A stretch of 64,000 nt of DNA from Blastococcus sp. TF02A-26 (GCF_003319125.1 NZ_QOHG01000003.1:276579-340578); one strand, 5' to 3'; positions 41,550 through 50,438 are shown, counted from the stretch's first letter. Translations and numbers: made by a program. The notes: generated by a model from the letters alone, not told the origin.

Positions 41550-42926
41550 TCAGGCGGCGCCGTCCACCGGCCAGTCGGTGAAGACGAGGCTCACCGTGTG
41601 CCCGCTGGAGGGCCAGTTCGGCACGGCGAGGGTCTGCGGCCGGCCCGTGTCGCCGCGGGGCAGGTTGGTCGCGGTGATCGTGCTGTCGGCGTCGGGCGAG
41701 GCGGGCAGGAAGACGTCGATGCCGCTCTGGAACGGCTGCTCGCTGAAGTAGGGCAGCGCGGCGAGGGTGGTCTCGCCGGGGGTGGCGACGTCGTCGTGGA
41801 CGTGCAAGCCGATGCCGTCGTTGCCCACGAAGTCGGTGATGACGTCGACGGGCTCGCCGCCGTCGACGCTGAGCTGGAGGACGTCGGCGTCGCCCTCGGA
41901 GTGCCACTCGCGCATGCGGGTGATGACCAGCGCGCTGTGGTCGTCGCCGGTGTTGGTGTTGGTGCGCACCGGGCCGTCGGGCTCGGAGGAGAGCAATCGG
42001 ACGAAGTTGCTGCTGCGCACGTAGGGCTGCAGGTAGAGGTGGTGGACGATCTCGGAGGCGTCGCTGCTCAGCGCGTACTCGTAGTGCGCGCCGTTCTCGA
42101 GCTCGATGGGGCCGAACTCGCCGTCGGAGCCGAGCTCCTCGCTGGCGTGCGGCTCGTCCTCGGTGCGGGCGCCGGTGTCGGGGTCGATGGCCCAGACGTC
42201 GAGGGTGGCCTCGCGGCCGGTGTTGGCGGGGAAGTTGACCGCCCGGCCGGAGATCTCGACGGGGTCGTTCTGCGGGACGATGTCGACGACCTCGGGTGCC
42301 TCGCCGACGAGGAACTCGTACTGAGCGGCGAAGGACCCCTTCGAGGTGGCGACCTCGACGTGCGTCTGCCCGGGGAACATCGCCTGTGTGGGGGCGAGGC
42401 AGGGGACCGGGCCCTCGGGGCAGGGGCGGCCGTCGATGGCGACGTACTTGGCGACGTTCTCGGCCTGGGCCGGGTCGCTCAGGTAGAGGTTGGAGACGGC
42501 GGTCCCGCGGGAGTGGCCGATCAGGTAGACCTGCTCGACGTCGAACTCGGCGAGGGTCTCGTCGATGACCTCGGTCAGGCCGGCGGCGTAGCCCTCGATG
42601 TCGACACCGGCGCCGTCGTGGTCGTAGGCGACGATCCGGTCCTCCGGGTAGCCGTTGGCCACGAACCGCATGGCGTTGGACTCGATCTGCTGCGCCGAGC
42701 CCGCGAAACCGTGGACGAAGACGATCGGCAGCGCGACGTCGTCCGGCAGCGGCGGGAGGTCGTCCGTGCCCGTGGGCGCGCTCGACTCGGCGGTCTCCTC
42801 CGAGGACGCGTCGCCGCTGTCGGAGTCGGACGAGCACGCGGTGAGGAGCGCCAGCAGGGCCAGCGCGACGGCGAGCACCGAGCGCTTGGTGCTGGTACGG
42901 GGGTGTCCGTGGGCAGCGTCGATCAC
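41550..42926 (-). CDS. Secreted lipoprotein alpha/beta-hydrolase (lipase/esterase)
   Basis: A 458-residue lipoprotein. Signal sequence at about 14-31 with lipobox LLTAC, then a Ser/Asp-rich linker, then an alpha/beta-hydrolase: oxyanion segment IVFVHGFAGS, nucleophile elbow YLIGHSRGTAVSN (GHSRG) and a His late in the domain. The C-terminal part (about 270-450) is beta-rich and may bind substrate. It would be anchored outside the cell membrane and cleave lipids or esters. GTG 42926 has TGGAGG upstream. It is convergent with the SDR gene (9-bp gap). Confidence 0.83.
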   Translation of the reverse strand: MIDAAHGHPRTSTKRSVLAVALALLALLTACSSDSDSGDASSEETAESSAPTGTDDLPPLPDDVALPIVFVHGFAGSAQQIESNAMRFVANGYPEDRIVAYDHDGAGVDIEGYAAGLTEVIDETLAEFDVEQVYLIGHSRGTAVSNLYLSDPAQAENVAKYVAIDGRPCPEGPVPCLAPTQAMFPGQTHVEVATSKGSFAAQYEFLVGEAPEVVDIVPQNDPVEISGRAVNFPANTGREATLDVWAIDPDTGARTEDEPHASEELGSDGEFGPIELENGAHYEYALSSDASEIVHHLYLQPYVRSSNFVRLLSSEPDGPVRTNTNTGDDHSALVITRMREWHSEGDADVLQLSVDGGEPVDVITDFVGNDGIGLHVHDDVATPGETTLAALPYFSEQPFQSGIDVFLPASPDADSTITATNLPRGDTGRPQTLAVPNWPSSGHTVSLVFTDWPVDGAA

Positions 42927-43190
42927 GGTGAGCCTCCAGGATGAGCGGTGGCGTGAAACTACTGACCGTTTCGTTTCAGCACCAGGACACGGACGAGCGG
43001 AGCGTCTGCCGCCCCGTTGGCGTCTGTCTGATGTGAGGAGGCTCGCCAGGGCGCAGGTCTGTGCGGGGCCTCGCCGCCCTCCGCGCGGCCCAGCTTTGGT
43101 CGCGACGGGCTAAAGGGCCGATTGTGTTCAGCACGGCGTGTCGGGCGAACGGATTCATCCGTGCCGCCGCTTGAGGCTTAACTTGCACCA
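42927..43190. other. Intergenic region upstream of the lower-GC gene
   Basis: About 264 bases between the divergent lipase and HEPN-like genes. The left part holds the lipase ribosome site and promoter region. Base composition falls towards the right. No convincing gene, RNA or repeat was recognised. Confidence 0.4.
43179..43184 (+). promoter_or_regulatory. Possible -10 element of a leaderless transcript
   Basis: TAACTT ends 6 bases before GTG 43191, and no ribosome binding site is visible in front of that codon. This spacing fits a transcript starting at the GTG itself, a frequent mode in actinobacteria. No strong -35 is apparent. Confidence 0.35.
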
Positions 43191-44192
43191 GTGGAACTCG
43201 CTGGTCTCGTCTTGGACTACCTGAAGGCGCTCGCCTGGCCAGCTGTGGTCCTACTCTTAGGCTTTCTGTTTCGGCGCCAGATTTCCGCGCTTCTTGGCGA
43301 TGTCGAAGAGTTCTCAGCGTTAGGCGCGAGCGTCCGTCTCGCCAAACGGGCAGAAGAGGCGGAGAAGGCATCGCTTGCCTTGCCTGACCGTGTTCAGCAT
43401 GAGTCGCCCGATCATTATCCCGCGGAAGAGGGCGTCGAAGTGGGGGATGTGGCGGTCCCCCACCTGCGACCTGGCGGGCTGCGGGGGACCCTGGTCTCCG
43501 CCGACGTGGTCTCGGTCCTTCGCGCATGGCACGAACTCGAAGAGTCGGCTCGACGGGCCGCAGTCCTCCTAGGCCTCGAACTTCGCTCCGCGGCGAGACC
43601 CCTAGCCGTGGTCGAGGCGATGCGGCGCCGTGATTGGGTCAGCCCTGAGACGGTGAAGCTCGCGCAGGAGCTGACGGTGGCGCGAGATGAACTGGTCCAC
43701 CGAACTGTGGACATATCAAACGCTACTGCGGCCTCGCTAGTTGACTCGATCGATCAGCTTACGAGCATCATCCGTGTCGCTGTGAATCATCATGGCGGCG
43801 GTGAGGTGGACCAGGCGGCGGATGGTCCAAGTGGAGGCTGGACCCCGGAGCTCGCTCACGAGATGGTTTCGAGGCTAGATGCTCGAGGAAATCACGTGCA
43901 GATCGCGACCTTGGCCTACGCGGCTCACCACGGAGGTCATGCCCCCCGCTCTGTCGTCTATCGGCTCGGCCAGTATCCCGCGACACGTAGTCTGAAGGGC
44001 TTCACGAGACCCGTTAATTCGATCATGGATGAGCTGGTACATAGCGGATTGGCTCCCTCGGTTCTTGAGAACCCAATGCAGCCTGTGTACGACGTATCCA
44101 AAGCGAGTTTCCAGCAGGCCCAGGGATTTCGGATGCCTGCTGATGCGGCTGAAGCGTTCGCCCAGGTGCTGCCGCCCCCTGTCGTCGAGTAG
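43191..44192 (+). CDS. Membrane-anchored protein with HEPN-like motif, unknown function
   Basis: A 333-residue protein of unrecognised family. Residues 2-27 form one membrane helix (LVLDYLKALAWPAVVLLLGF), followed by FRRQISALLGDVEEFSALG, a pattern seen in many single-pass proteins with cytoplasmic effector domains. Residues about 100-190 are helical (RAWHELEESARRAAVLLGLE; LTVARDELVHRTVDIS). The latter contains R-D-x3-H, which fits the Rx4-6H catalytic motif of HEPN RNases with Asp after Arg. Residues about 220-330 look like a winged-helix region. Codon use and base composition are visibly less GC-rich than the neighbours, suggesting acquisition by transfer. HEPN assignment is inference from a short motif. 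Confidence 0.6.
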   Translation: MELAGLVLDYLKALAWPAVVLLLGFLFRRQISALLGDVEEFSALGASVRLAKRAEEAEKASLALPDRVQHESPDHYPAEEGVEVGDVAVPHLRPGGLRGTLVSADVVSVLRAWHELEESARRAAVLLGLELRSAARPLAVVEAMRRRDWVSPETVKLAQELTVARDELVHRTVDISNATAASLVDSIDQLTSIIRVAVNHHGGGEVDQAADGPSGGWTPELAHEMVSRLDARGNHVQIATLAYAAHHGGHAPRSVVYRLGQYPATRSLKGFTRPVNSIMDELVHSGLAPSVLENPMQPVYDVSKASFQQAQGFRMPADAAEAFAQVLPPPVVE

Positions 44193-44232
44193 AGGGGCCG
44201 ACGCCCCTTGGGGCAATGTGGCTCGCCGCCAG

Positions 44233-44931
44233 TCAGCCGCTGCGGCGGCGGCCCAGGAGGTAGCCGAGAGCGACGCCCCAGGCGGTGAGGATGCCGCCGG
44301 AGGCGACGCCGAGCATGAAGGAGCGCAGGTCGACCTGGGCGCCGGCCGAAGCCGCGGCCTTGCCGCCGGTGAAGACCTGCGGCGCGGGCGCCGCGCACGT
44401 TCCCGCGGTAACGCCTTCCGCGGCTGGCGCGGTCGTCGAGCTCACCGCGGCCGAGCTCGCCCGCGGCTCCTCGACCGCCGGCACGGTCACCGGCGAGGTC
44501 AGCTCGCCGTCGATCGCGGAAAAGAACTGCCCCGCCATCCGCTTCGCGACGCCGGTGATCATCCGCTGGCCGACCCCGGCCACCGGGCCGCCGACCACGG
44601 CGTCCGCGGAGTACGTCAGCGTCGTCGCGCCATCGCCGTCAGCAGCGAGGGAGATCAGCACCTTCGCCCGCGCGTTCCCGGGAGCCCCGGCACCCGACGC
44701 GTGCATCACGTACGACGTCGGCCGCTGCTGGTCCGTCAGCCGCACCGCGCCGGCGTACGTGCCGCGGATCGCGCCCACGCCGACCGACACGTTCATCTCG
44801 TACTCGTCCGGCCCGGTGAGCCGCAGCGACTCGCAACCCGGGATCGTCCGCGCCAGCACCGCCGGATCGGTGATCACCGACCACACCTGCTCCGGCGTCC
44901 CGTGCAGCACCGCCGAGCCGTCGAGCTTCAC
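44233..44931 (-). CDS. CoxG-like SRPBCC protein with C-terminal membrane tail
   Basis: A 232-residue CoxG-family protein: SRPBCC/START-like domain at about 1-145 (VKLDGSAVLHGTPEQVWSVI; GCESLRLTGPDEYEMNVSVGVGAIRG; RMITGVAKRMAGQFF), a Pro/Ala/Ser-rich linker, and a C-terminal membrane helix (SFMLGVASGGILTAWGVALGYLLGRRR). CoxG recruits or matures molybdenum hydroxylases at the membrane. GTG 44931 overlaps the stop of the large subunit, so it is the last gene of the permease-coxMSL-coxG operon. Confidence 0.85.
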   Translation of the reverse strand: MKLDGSAVLHGTPEQVWSVITDPAVLARTIPGCESLRLTGPDEYEMNVSVGVGAIRGTYAGAVRLTDQQRPTSYVMHASGAGAPGNARAKVLISLAADGDGATTLTYSADAVVGGPVAGVGQRMITGVAKRMAGQFFSAIDGELTSPVTVPAVEEPRASSAAVSSTTAPAAEGVTAGTCAAPAPQVFTGGKAAASAGAQVDLRSFMLGVASGGILTAWGVALGYLLGRRRSG

Positions 44932-47345
44932 GCACCCACTCCCGTCCTGCGGCCCGCGGCCGCCGTCAGCTCCGCGTTCGGGGAGCGCATCACGTCGTAC
45001 AGCTCCGTCGGCGAGATCGGCATGGAGGCGATCCGCCGTCCCGTGGCGTCCTCGATCGCCGAGGCGATCGCCGCCGTCCCCGGGATGACCCCGGCCTCGC
45101 CGGCGCCCTTGATCCCCAGCGGGTTCAGCGGCGACGGCGTCTGCTGGTGGTCGATCACCACGTCCGGCACCTCCGACGCGTACGGCATCAGGAAGTCCAT
45201 GAACGAGGCGTTCTGCAATTGCCCGTCGGCGTCGTAGGCCATCCGCTCGTACAGCGCCCCGGCCACGCCCTGCGCGACCCCGCCGTGTACCTGGCCCTCG
45301 ACGATCATCGGGTTCACCACGTTGCCGCAGTCGTGCACCACCGCGTAGCTGACGACGTCGATCTCCCACGTCGTCGGGTCGATCTCCACCACCGCGGCGT
45401 GCGCACCCGACGCGAACGTCGACCGGATCGGCGAGTAGTAGTCGCGGTGCTCCAGCCCCGGCGCATCGCCCTCGGCGACGGGCGGCTTGTCGTCCGAGCC
45501 GGCCCGCGCGAACTGGGTCGCCTGCTTCGCCGCCTCGTCGAAGGCGTACCGCAGCGGGTTCGACAGGACGGCGACCGTGCGCAACGGGATCGTCGCGCCG
45601 GGCGTCCCCTTCACACCGACGACGCTGTCCGCGATCTCCAGGTCGTCCGGGTCGGCCTCCAGCACCTCCGCGGCGATCCGCAGCGCCTTCTCCCGCACGC
45701 CGCGGGCGGCCAGCGCGATCGCGTTGCCGCTCATCACCGCGGCCCGCGAGGCGAAGGTGCCGACGGCGTACGGGAAGCGTCGGGTGTCGCCGGTGGTGAC
45801 CTCGACGTCCTCGATCGGGACGCCGAGCTCAGAGGCGACGATCTGCGCGAACGACGTCTCGTGCCCCTGCCCCTGCGACGTCAGGCCGGTCGAGACCAGC
45901 ACCTTGCCGCTGCCGAGCACCTGCACGTGCCCGCCCTCGTACGGGCCGGGCCCGGTGCCCTCCACGTACAGCGCCATCCCGGCGCCCAGCAGCTTGCCGC
46001 GCGATGCCGCCTCCGCCCGCCGCTCCTCGATGCCCGGCCAGTCGACCAGCGCCTCGAGCTTGGCCAGCAGCCCCGGGTAGTCGCCCGAGTCGTAGATGAC
46101 CGGCCGGCCGTCCTGGAACGTCAGGTGGTGGTCGTAGGGGAACTGGTCGGCCTGGATGAGGTTCCGCCGGCGCACCTCGGCGCGGTCGAGCCCGAGGACG
46201 TCGGCGATGCGGTCCATCGTCCGCTCCATCGCGAAGCAGCCCTGCGGCCGGCCGGCGCCGCGGTACGGCGTCACGATCACCGTGTTCGTGTAGACGCTCT
46301 CCACGACCACCCGGTAGACGGGGATCGCGTACGGACCGACGAGCTGGGTCGCCGTCACGATCGGGACGATGATGCCGTAGGGCGTGTACGCGCCGTTGTC
46401 GTGCCAGGCGTGGACGTCGAGCGCGGTGATCCGCCCCTCGTCGTCGAAGCCGACGGTGATCTCCTGCCGCTGCTGCCGCTCGTGGGCGCTGCCGATGAAG
46501 TGCTCCCGCCGGTCCTCGGCCCACTTCACCTCATGGCCGAGCCTGATCGCGGCCATCGGCACCAGCAGCTCCTCCGGCCACGGGTGCACGATCTTGACGC
46601 CGAAGCCGCCGCCGACGTCGGGCGCGATCACCTCGACGTCCTCCAGCGACAGCTCCAGCTTCGCCGCGATCGCCGCGCGCACCGACGTCGACGCCTGGGT
46701 GCTCGAGTAGACGCGCAGCGAGGCGTCCGCCGGGTCCCACCGCGCGTGCACGCCCTTGCCCTCCAGCGGCATGCAGGCGCTGCGCTCGATGTACTGCGTG
46801 AAGGAGAGGGTGCGCGGCGAGCCGGCCAGGGCGGCCTCGACGTCCCCGGTCTCCTGGTGGTGCCGGGCGGCGACGTTGTCCGGGATCTCCTCGTGCACCG
46901 CGGCCGCCGCGTCGCGTGCCGCGTCGACACCGACGACGACGGGCAGTTCCTCGTAGGAGACGACGATCCGCTCCGCGGCGTCCTCGGCGATGTACCGGTC
47001 GGTCGCGACGACCATCACCACCGGCTCGCCGACGTGGTTCACCTCGCCGTTGGCCAGCGGGTAGCCGGTGCGCGGCGCGTGCAGCTGCGGGTGCGGGATC
47101 AGCACCGGCAGCGGCTCGGCCATCGGGCCGGTGAGGTCCTCGTAGGTGTAGATCGCGACCAGGCCCTCGACGTCGAGCGCGCCTTCGACGTCGATGTCGG
47201 TGATGCGGGCGTGCGCGTGCGGCGAGCGCACGAAGGCGGCGGCCAGCGCCTGGGCGCCGATGTCGTCGAGGTAGCGCCCCTTGCCGGTGATCAGCCGGGC
47301 GTCCTCGCGGCGGCGGACCGGCTCGCCGAAGAGCTTGGTGGTCAT
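44928..47345 (-). CDS. Molybdenum hydroxylase large subunit (xanthine dehydrogenase family)
   Basis: An 805-residue CoxL/XdhB-type subunit carrying the molybdopterin-cytosine cofactor. N-terminus FGEPVRRREDARLITGKGRYLDD; cofactor-contact segments GGGFGVKI, TPYRGAGRPQG and GQGHETSFAQI; catalytic Glu in KGAGEAGVIPG near the C-terminus. The active-site loop lacks the AYxCSFR signature of true (form I) CO dehydrogenases and has YRGAGR instead, so CO oxidation is unlikely and hydroxylation of a heterocycle more likely. With a nucleobase permease and a barbiturase-family enzyme in the same region, oxidation of uracil/thymine (or a purine) is my best guess. Confidence 0.88.
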   Translation of the reverse strand: MTTKLFGEPVRRREDARLITGKGRYLDDIGAQALAAAFVRSPHAHARITDIDVEGALDVEGLVAIYTYEDLTGPMAEPLPVLIPHPQLHAPRTGYPLANGEVNHVGEPVVMVVATDRYIAEDAAERIVVSYEELPVVVGVDAARDAAAAVHEEIPDNVAARHHQETGDVEAALAGSPRTLSFTQYIERSACMPLEGKGVHARWDPADASLRVYSSTQASTSVRAAIAAKLELSLEDVEVIAPDVGGGFGVKIVHPWPEELLVPMAAIRLGHEVKWAEDRREHFIGSAHERQQRQEITVGFDDEGRITALDVHAWHDNGAYTPYGIIVPIVTATQLVGPYAIPVYRVVVESVYTNTVIVTPYRGAGRPQGCFAMERTMDRIADVLGLDRAEVRRRNLIQADQFPYDHHLTFQDGRPVIYDSGDYPGLLAKLEALVDWPGIEERRAEAASRGKLLGAGMALYVEGTGPGPYEGGHVQVLGSGKVLVSTGLTSQGQGHETSFAQIVASELGVPIEDVEVTTGDTRRFPYAVGTFASRAAVMSGNAIALAARGVREKALRIAAEVLEADPDDLEIADSVVGVKGTPGATIPLRTVAVLSNPLRYAFDEAAKQATQFARAGSDDKPPVAEGDAPGLEHRDYYSPIRSTFASGAHAAVVEIDPTTWEIDVVSYAVVHDCGNVVNPMIVEGQVHGGVAQGVAGALYERMAYDADGQLQNASFMDFLMPYASEVPDVVIDHQQTPSPLNPLGIKGAGEAGVIPGTAAIASAIEDATGRRIASMPISPTELYDVMRSPNAELTAAAGRRTGVGA

Positions 47346-47453
47346 CCGGCGTCCTCCCTCTCAGGCATGGGAAGCAAACCCCACGTGCAGGCGCTCAGAA
47401 CGTGGGGATCGCCTCCCATGCCTCGCGCGGCGCCGGGGGTCATCCGGCGTCCT
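47340..47453. repeat. Palindromic insertion flanked by a 16-bp direct repeat
   Basis: GGTCATCCGGCGTCCT occurs perfectly at 47340-47355 and 47438-47453. The 82 bases between contain a stem with 24-base arms (47363-47386, 47400-47423). Only three pairs are imperfect, and two of these become G-U pairs in the leftward transcript. The direct repeat spans the coxS stop and the coxL start; removing one copy plus the insert would restore a 4-bp ATGA overlap, as at the other junctions of this operon. Confidence 0.75.
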
Positions 47454-47955
47454 TCATCGTGGCGGCCGCGTGGCGGACCGCCTTCTTGATGTTGGCGTAG
47501 CCCGTGCACCGGCAGAGGTTGCCGCCGACGATCTCGTCGACCTCCTCCTCGGTGATCTCCGCGGTCCGGTCCCGCGCCTCGAGGCCGGCCGCGATCGTCA
47601 CCAGGAAGCCCGGGGTGCAGAAGCCGCACTGCAGCGCATGGCACTCGCGGAAGGCCTCCTGGACCGGGTGCAGCACCTGCCCGCCCTGGTGGTCGTCGTG
47701 CGCGAGCCCCTCGACGGTCGTCACGGACGCGCCGTCCACCTGCACGGCGAACACCAGGCACGACCGCACCGGCGATCCGTCGACCAACACCGTGCACGCC
47801 CCGCACACCCCGTGCTCGCAGCCCACGTGCGTGCCGGTCAGCCCGAGGTCGTGGCGCAGTGCGTCCGACAGCAGCCGCCGCACCGGCACGGTTGCTTCAC
47901 GTGGAACGCCGTTGACCGTCACGGTGATCGACCGCTCGGTGTCGACGGAGGTCAT
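47440..47955 (-). CDS. Molybdenum hydroxylase 2Fe-2S subunit (CoxS-like)
   Basis: A 171-residue iron-sulfur subunit. Plant-type cluster cysteines in HVGCEHGVCGACTVLVDG plus the following Cys in RSCLVFAV; second cluster cysteines in LQCGFCTPGF and GNLCRCTGYANI. This is the complete set of the xanthine oxidase family. It passes electrons from the molybdenum site to the FAD subunit. ATG 47955 overlaps the coxM-like stop (ATGA). The downstream junction to the large subunit is interrupted by a 98-bp palindromic insertion. Confidence 0.9.
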   Translation of the reverse strand: MTSVDTERSITVTVNGVPREATVPVRRLLSDALRHDLGLTGTHVGCEHGVCGACTVLVDGSPVRSCLVFAVQVDGASVTTVEGLAHDDHQGGQVLHPVQEAFRECHALQCGFCTPGFLVTIAAGLEARDRTAEITEEEVDEIVGGNLCRCTGYANIKKAVRHAAATMKDAG

Positions 47956-48830
47956 GCGGCGGTCCTCTCCAGGGCCTCGACAGCAGCGTCTGCCAGTGTC
48001 CGCTCGGTCAGCACCCCGACGAGCAGCCGCCGGTAGTCGGCGCTGGCGTGCAGGTCGCCGTCCGGGTCGACCAGCGTGCGGGCCAGCGCCCCGGCCGCGG
48101 CCCAGTCGGCCTGCTCCACGGTCTGCCCGTGGACGGCCTCGGTCAGGTCGTGCACCTCGGGCACCAGCCCGACGGAGATGTAGGACGCCGTCACGCGCTC
48201 GACCGTGCGGTCGTCGGACAGCGTGACGACGACGCCCGCGCCGCACACCGCGTAGTCGCCCTTGCGCCGCGCGATCTCGGCGAACGCGGTCCCCGAGCGC
48301 GGCGGCAGCGCGGGGAAGAAGGCGTCGACGACGACGGCCGGCCCGTGGATGGAGGTCTCCAGCGGCCCGACGAAGAGGTCCCGCCAGCCGACCGTCGAGC
48401 GCCCGCCAGGAGAAGCCACCGTCACCGACCCGTCGGTCAGCGCGAGCACCGAGGTCATCTCCCCGGAGGGGTCGGCGTGCGCGATCGAGCCGACCGTCGT
48501 CCCCCGGTTGCGGATGGCCGGGTGCGCGACGTTCGCCGTCGCCCGGGCCAGCAGCGGCTGGACCCGGGCGGCGGCGTCGTCCTCGAGCAACTGCCGGTGT
48601 CGCACCAGCGCGCCCACCCGGACGCCGTCCCCGGTGGCCTCGACGGCGTCGAGGCCGGGCACCCGGTTGATGTCCACCAGCGTGGCCGGTGCCGCCAGCC
48701 GCATCGAGAGCAGCGGGATCAGCGACTGGCCGCCGGCGAGCACCTTGGCGCCCTCCCCCTCGGCGACGAGGACGTCGAGCGCCTCGTCGAGGGAGCCGGG
48801 GTCGGCGTACCGGAAGGGAGCGGGCTTCAC
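47952..48830 (-). CDS. Molybdenum hydroxylase FAD-binding subunit (CoxM-like)
   Basis: A 292-residue flavoprotein: first FAD motif VLAGGQSLIPLLSMRLA (residues about 30-46), second motif NRGTTVGSIAHADPSGEM (about 107-124), and C-terminal CO-dehydrogenase-type domain. It transfers electrons from the 2Fe-2S subunit to an acceptor. GTG 48830 overlaps the stop of the permease gene (GTGA). Gene order permease-M-S-L-G matches translationally coupled operons for heterocycle oxidation. Confidence 0.9.
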   Translation of the reverse strand: MKPAPFRYADPGSLDEALDVLVAEGEGAKVLAGGQSLIPLLSMRLAAPATLVDINRVPGLDAVEATGDGVRVGALVRHRQLLEDDAAARVQPLLARATANVAHPAIRNRGTTVGSIAHADPSGEMTSVLALTDGSVTVASPGGRSTVGWRDLFVGPLETSIHGPAVVVDAFFPALPPRSGTAFAEIARRKGDYAVCGAGVVVTLSDDRTVERVTASYISVGLVPEVHDLTEAVHGQTVEQADWAAAGALARTLVDPDGDLHASADYRRLLVGVLTERTLADAAVEALERTAA

Positions 48831-50296
48831 CGACCGAGCGTCCCCGATCCCGGCGTCGAGCCGCCGGTCACCCCGGGCCGGCCGACCTCGTCCACCGAGG
48901 AGGGGTCGGCGCCCCCGCCGTCGTGGCCGAACGTGCTGCCGGACGCCGGGTGGGAGCCCTCGCGGGTCAGGGCCTCGCGCATCTCGGCCGGCGCCAGCGC
49001 GCGGGCCAGGTGCCAGGCCACGACGGCGACGATCGAGCCGAGCGCGATGCCGTTGAGCGAGAAGTCGTCGGAGAACTCGAGCGTGACGTCGCCGATGCCG
49101 ATGATGATCCCGGCCGCGAGCGGCACGAGGTTGATCGGGTTGGCGAAGTCGACCCGGTTCTCCTTCCAGATCTTTGCGCCGAGCAGGCCGATCATCCCGT
49201 AGAGGACGACGGTGATCCCGCCGAGCACGCCGCCCGGGACGATGTTGATCAGTGCGCCGAACTTCGGGCAGAGGCCGAGCAGGATCGCCACGATCGCGGC
49301 CACGTAGTAGGCGGCGGTCGAGTAGACGCGGGTCGCGGCCATGACCCCGATGTTCTCGGCGTAGGTGGTGGTGGGGGAGCCACCGACCGAGGAGGCGACG
49401 ACGGTCGCGATGCCGTCGGCGGCCACGGCGCGGCCCATCATCGGGTCGAGGTCGCGCTTGGTCATCTCGGCGACGGCCTTCACGTGGCCGACGTTCTCGG
49501 CGACCAGGGCGATGACGGCCGGGATCACCAGCAGGCTGAACTTCAGCGAGAAGGACGGCGCGGTGAAGTCCGGCGCACCGATCCAGTCGGCGTCACCGAC
49601 CGCGTCGAAGTTGATCCGGTCGCGGGTGGTCTCCCCGCCGGTGTTGGGGTCGAACGAGGTGATCTGGCCGGCCGTGGCGTCCAGCAGCACCGAGAGCAGG
49701 TAGCCGAACACCAGGCCGAGCAGGATGGCGATGCGGGCGAGGAACCCGCGCAGCGCCAGCGACGCCACGATCACGAAGGTCATGGTCGCCAGCGCCACCC
49801 ACTGGTCCTGCGGCCAGTAGGTCTTGGCCGCGACCGGCGCGAGGTTGAAGCCGATGAGCATGACCACGGCGCCGGTGACCGCCGGCGGCAGCACCTTGTT
49901 GATCGTGCCGAGGCCGGCGAAGTGGATGAGCACGCCGACCAGTGCGAGGACGACGCCGGCGACGAGGATGGCGCCGACCACGTCGGAGGAGTCACCGCCG
50001 TTGGCACGGATCGCCGCGACGCCGCCGACGAACGCGGCGCTGGTGCCCAGGTAGCTGGGTACCCGGTTCTTGACGATGAGCAGGAACAGGATCGTCGCGA
50101 CGCCGCTCATCATGATCGCCAGGTTCGCGTCCAGGCCCATGATCAGCGGGAACACGAAGGTGGCGCCGAACATCGCGACCACGTGCTGGGCGCCGATGCC
50201 GACGGTGCGCGGCCACGACAGCCGCTCGTCGGGCGCCACCGCCTCGCCGAGCGGTGGGGTCTTCCCGTCTCCGTAGAGCTTCCAACCGAACGCCAT
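48827..50296 (-). CDS. Nucleobase:cation symporter-2 (uracil/xanthine permease)
   Basis: A 489-residue, about 14-helix permease of the NCS2/NAT family. Helix 1 region WPRTVGIGAQHVVAMFGATF; the substrate-site helix VALVAENVGHVKAVAEMT; and the NAT signature region VVASSVGGSPTTTYAENIGVMAATRV. The Gln/His in QHVVAMF and the Glu in AENVGH are the residues that hold the base in UraA-like members. It likely imports uracil, thymine or xanthine with protons. The C-terminal 45 residues are hydrophilic. It is the first gene of the molybdenum hydroxylase operon; a candidate promoter lies 90-120 bp upstream. Confidence 0.88.
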   Translation of the reverse strand: MAFGWKLYGDGKTPPLGEAVAPDERLSWPRTVGIGAQHVVAMFGATFVFPLIMGLDANLAIMMSGVATILFLLIVKNRVPSYLGTSAAFVGGVAAIRANGGDSSDVVGAILVAGVVLALVGVLIHFAGLGTINKVLPPAVTGAVVMLIGFNLAPVAAKTYWPQDQWVALATMTFVIVASLALRGFLARIAILLGLVFGYLLSVLLDATAGQITSFDPNTGGETTRDRINFDAVGDADWIGAPDFTAPSFSLKFSLLVIPAVIALVAENVGHVKAVAEMTKRDLDPMMGRAVAADGIATVVASSVGGSPTTTYAENIGVMAATRVYSTAAYYVAAIVAILLGLCPKFGALINIVPGGVLGGITVVLYGMIGLLGAKIWKENRVDFANPINLVPLAAGIIIGIGDVTLEFSDDFSLNGIALGSIVAVVAWHLARALAPAEMREALTREGSHPASGSTFGHDGGGADPSSVDEVGRPGVTGGSTPGSGTLGR

Positions 50297-50384
50297 GCCG
50301 GGCTCCTCGAGCACTCGATCCCATGGGGGGAGGCCCATCTGACACCGCGCGGACGGCGAGCGGAAGTGCCTCAGCGCTAAATCG

Positions 50385-50414
50385 TTATTACCGAGATGTC
50401 TCACCGTTGAGCAA
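50385..50414 (-). promoter_or_regulatory. Candidate promoter for the permease-coxMSL operon
   Basis: On the minus strand: -35 TTGCTC (50409-50414) and -10 TAATAA (50385-50390) with an 18-bp spacer, about 90 bp before the permease ATG. This short AT-rich stretch stands out in the divergent region shared with the fdrA-like gene. Confidence 0.4.
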
Positions 50415-50438
50415 CTTCCGGCGGTAGCGTCCGGAGCC

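Noticed and set aside
44928..48830. Naming coxM, coxS and coxL as CO dehydrogenase genes
   Set aside because: The large subunit lacks the form I active-site signature, and context points to heterocycle oxidation.
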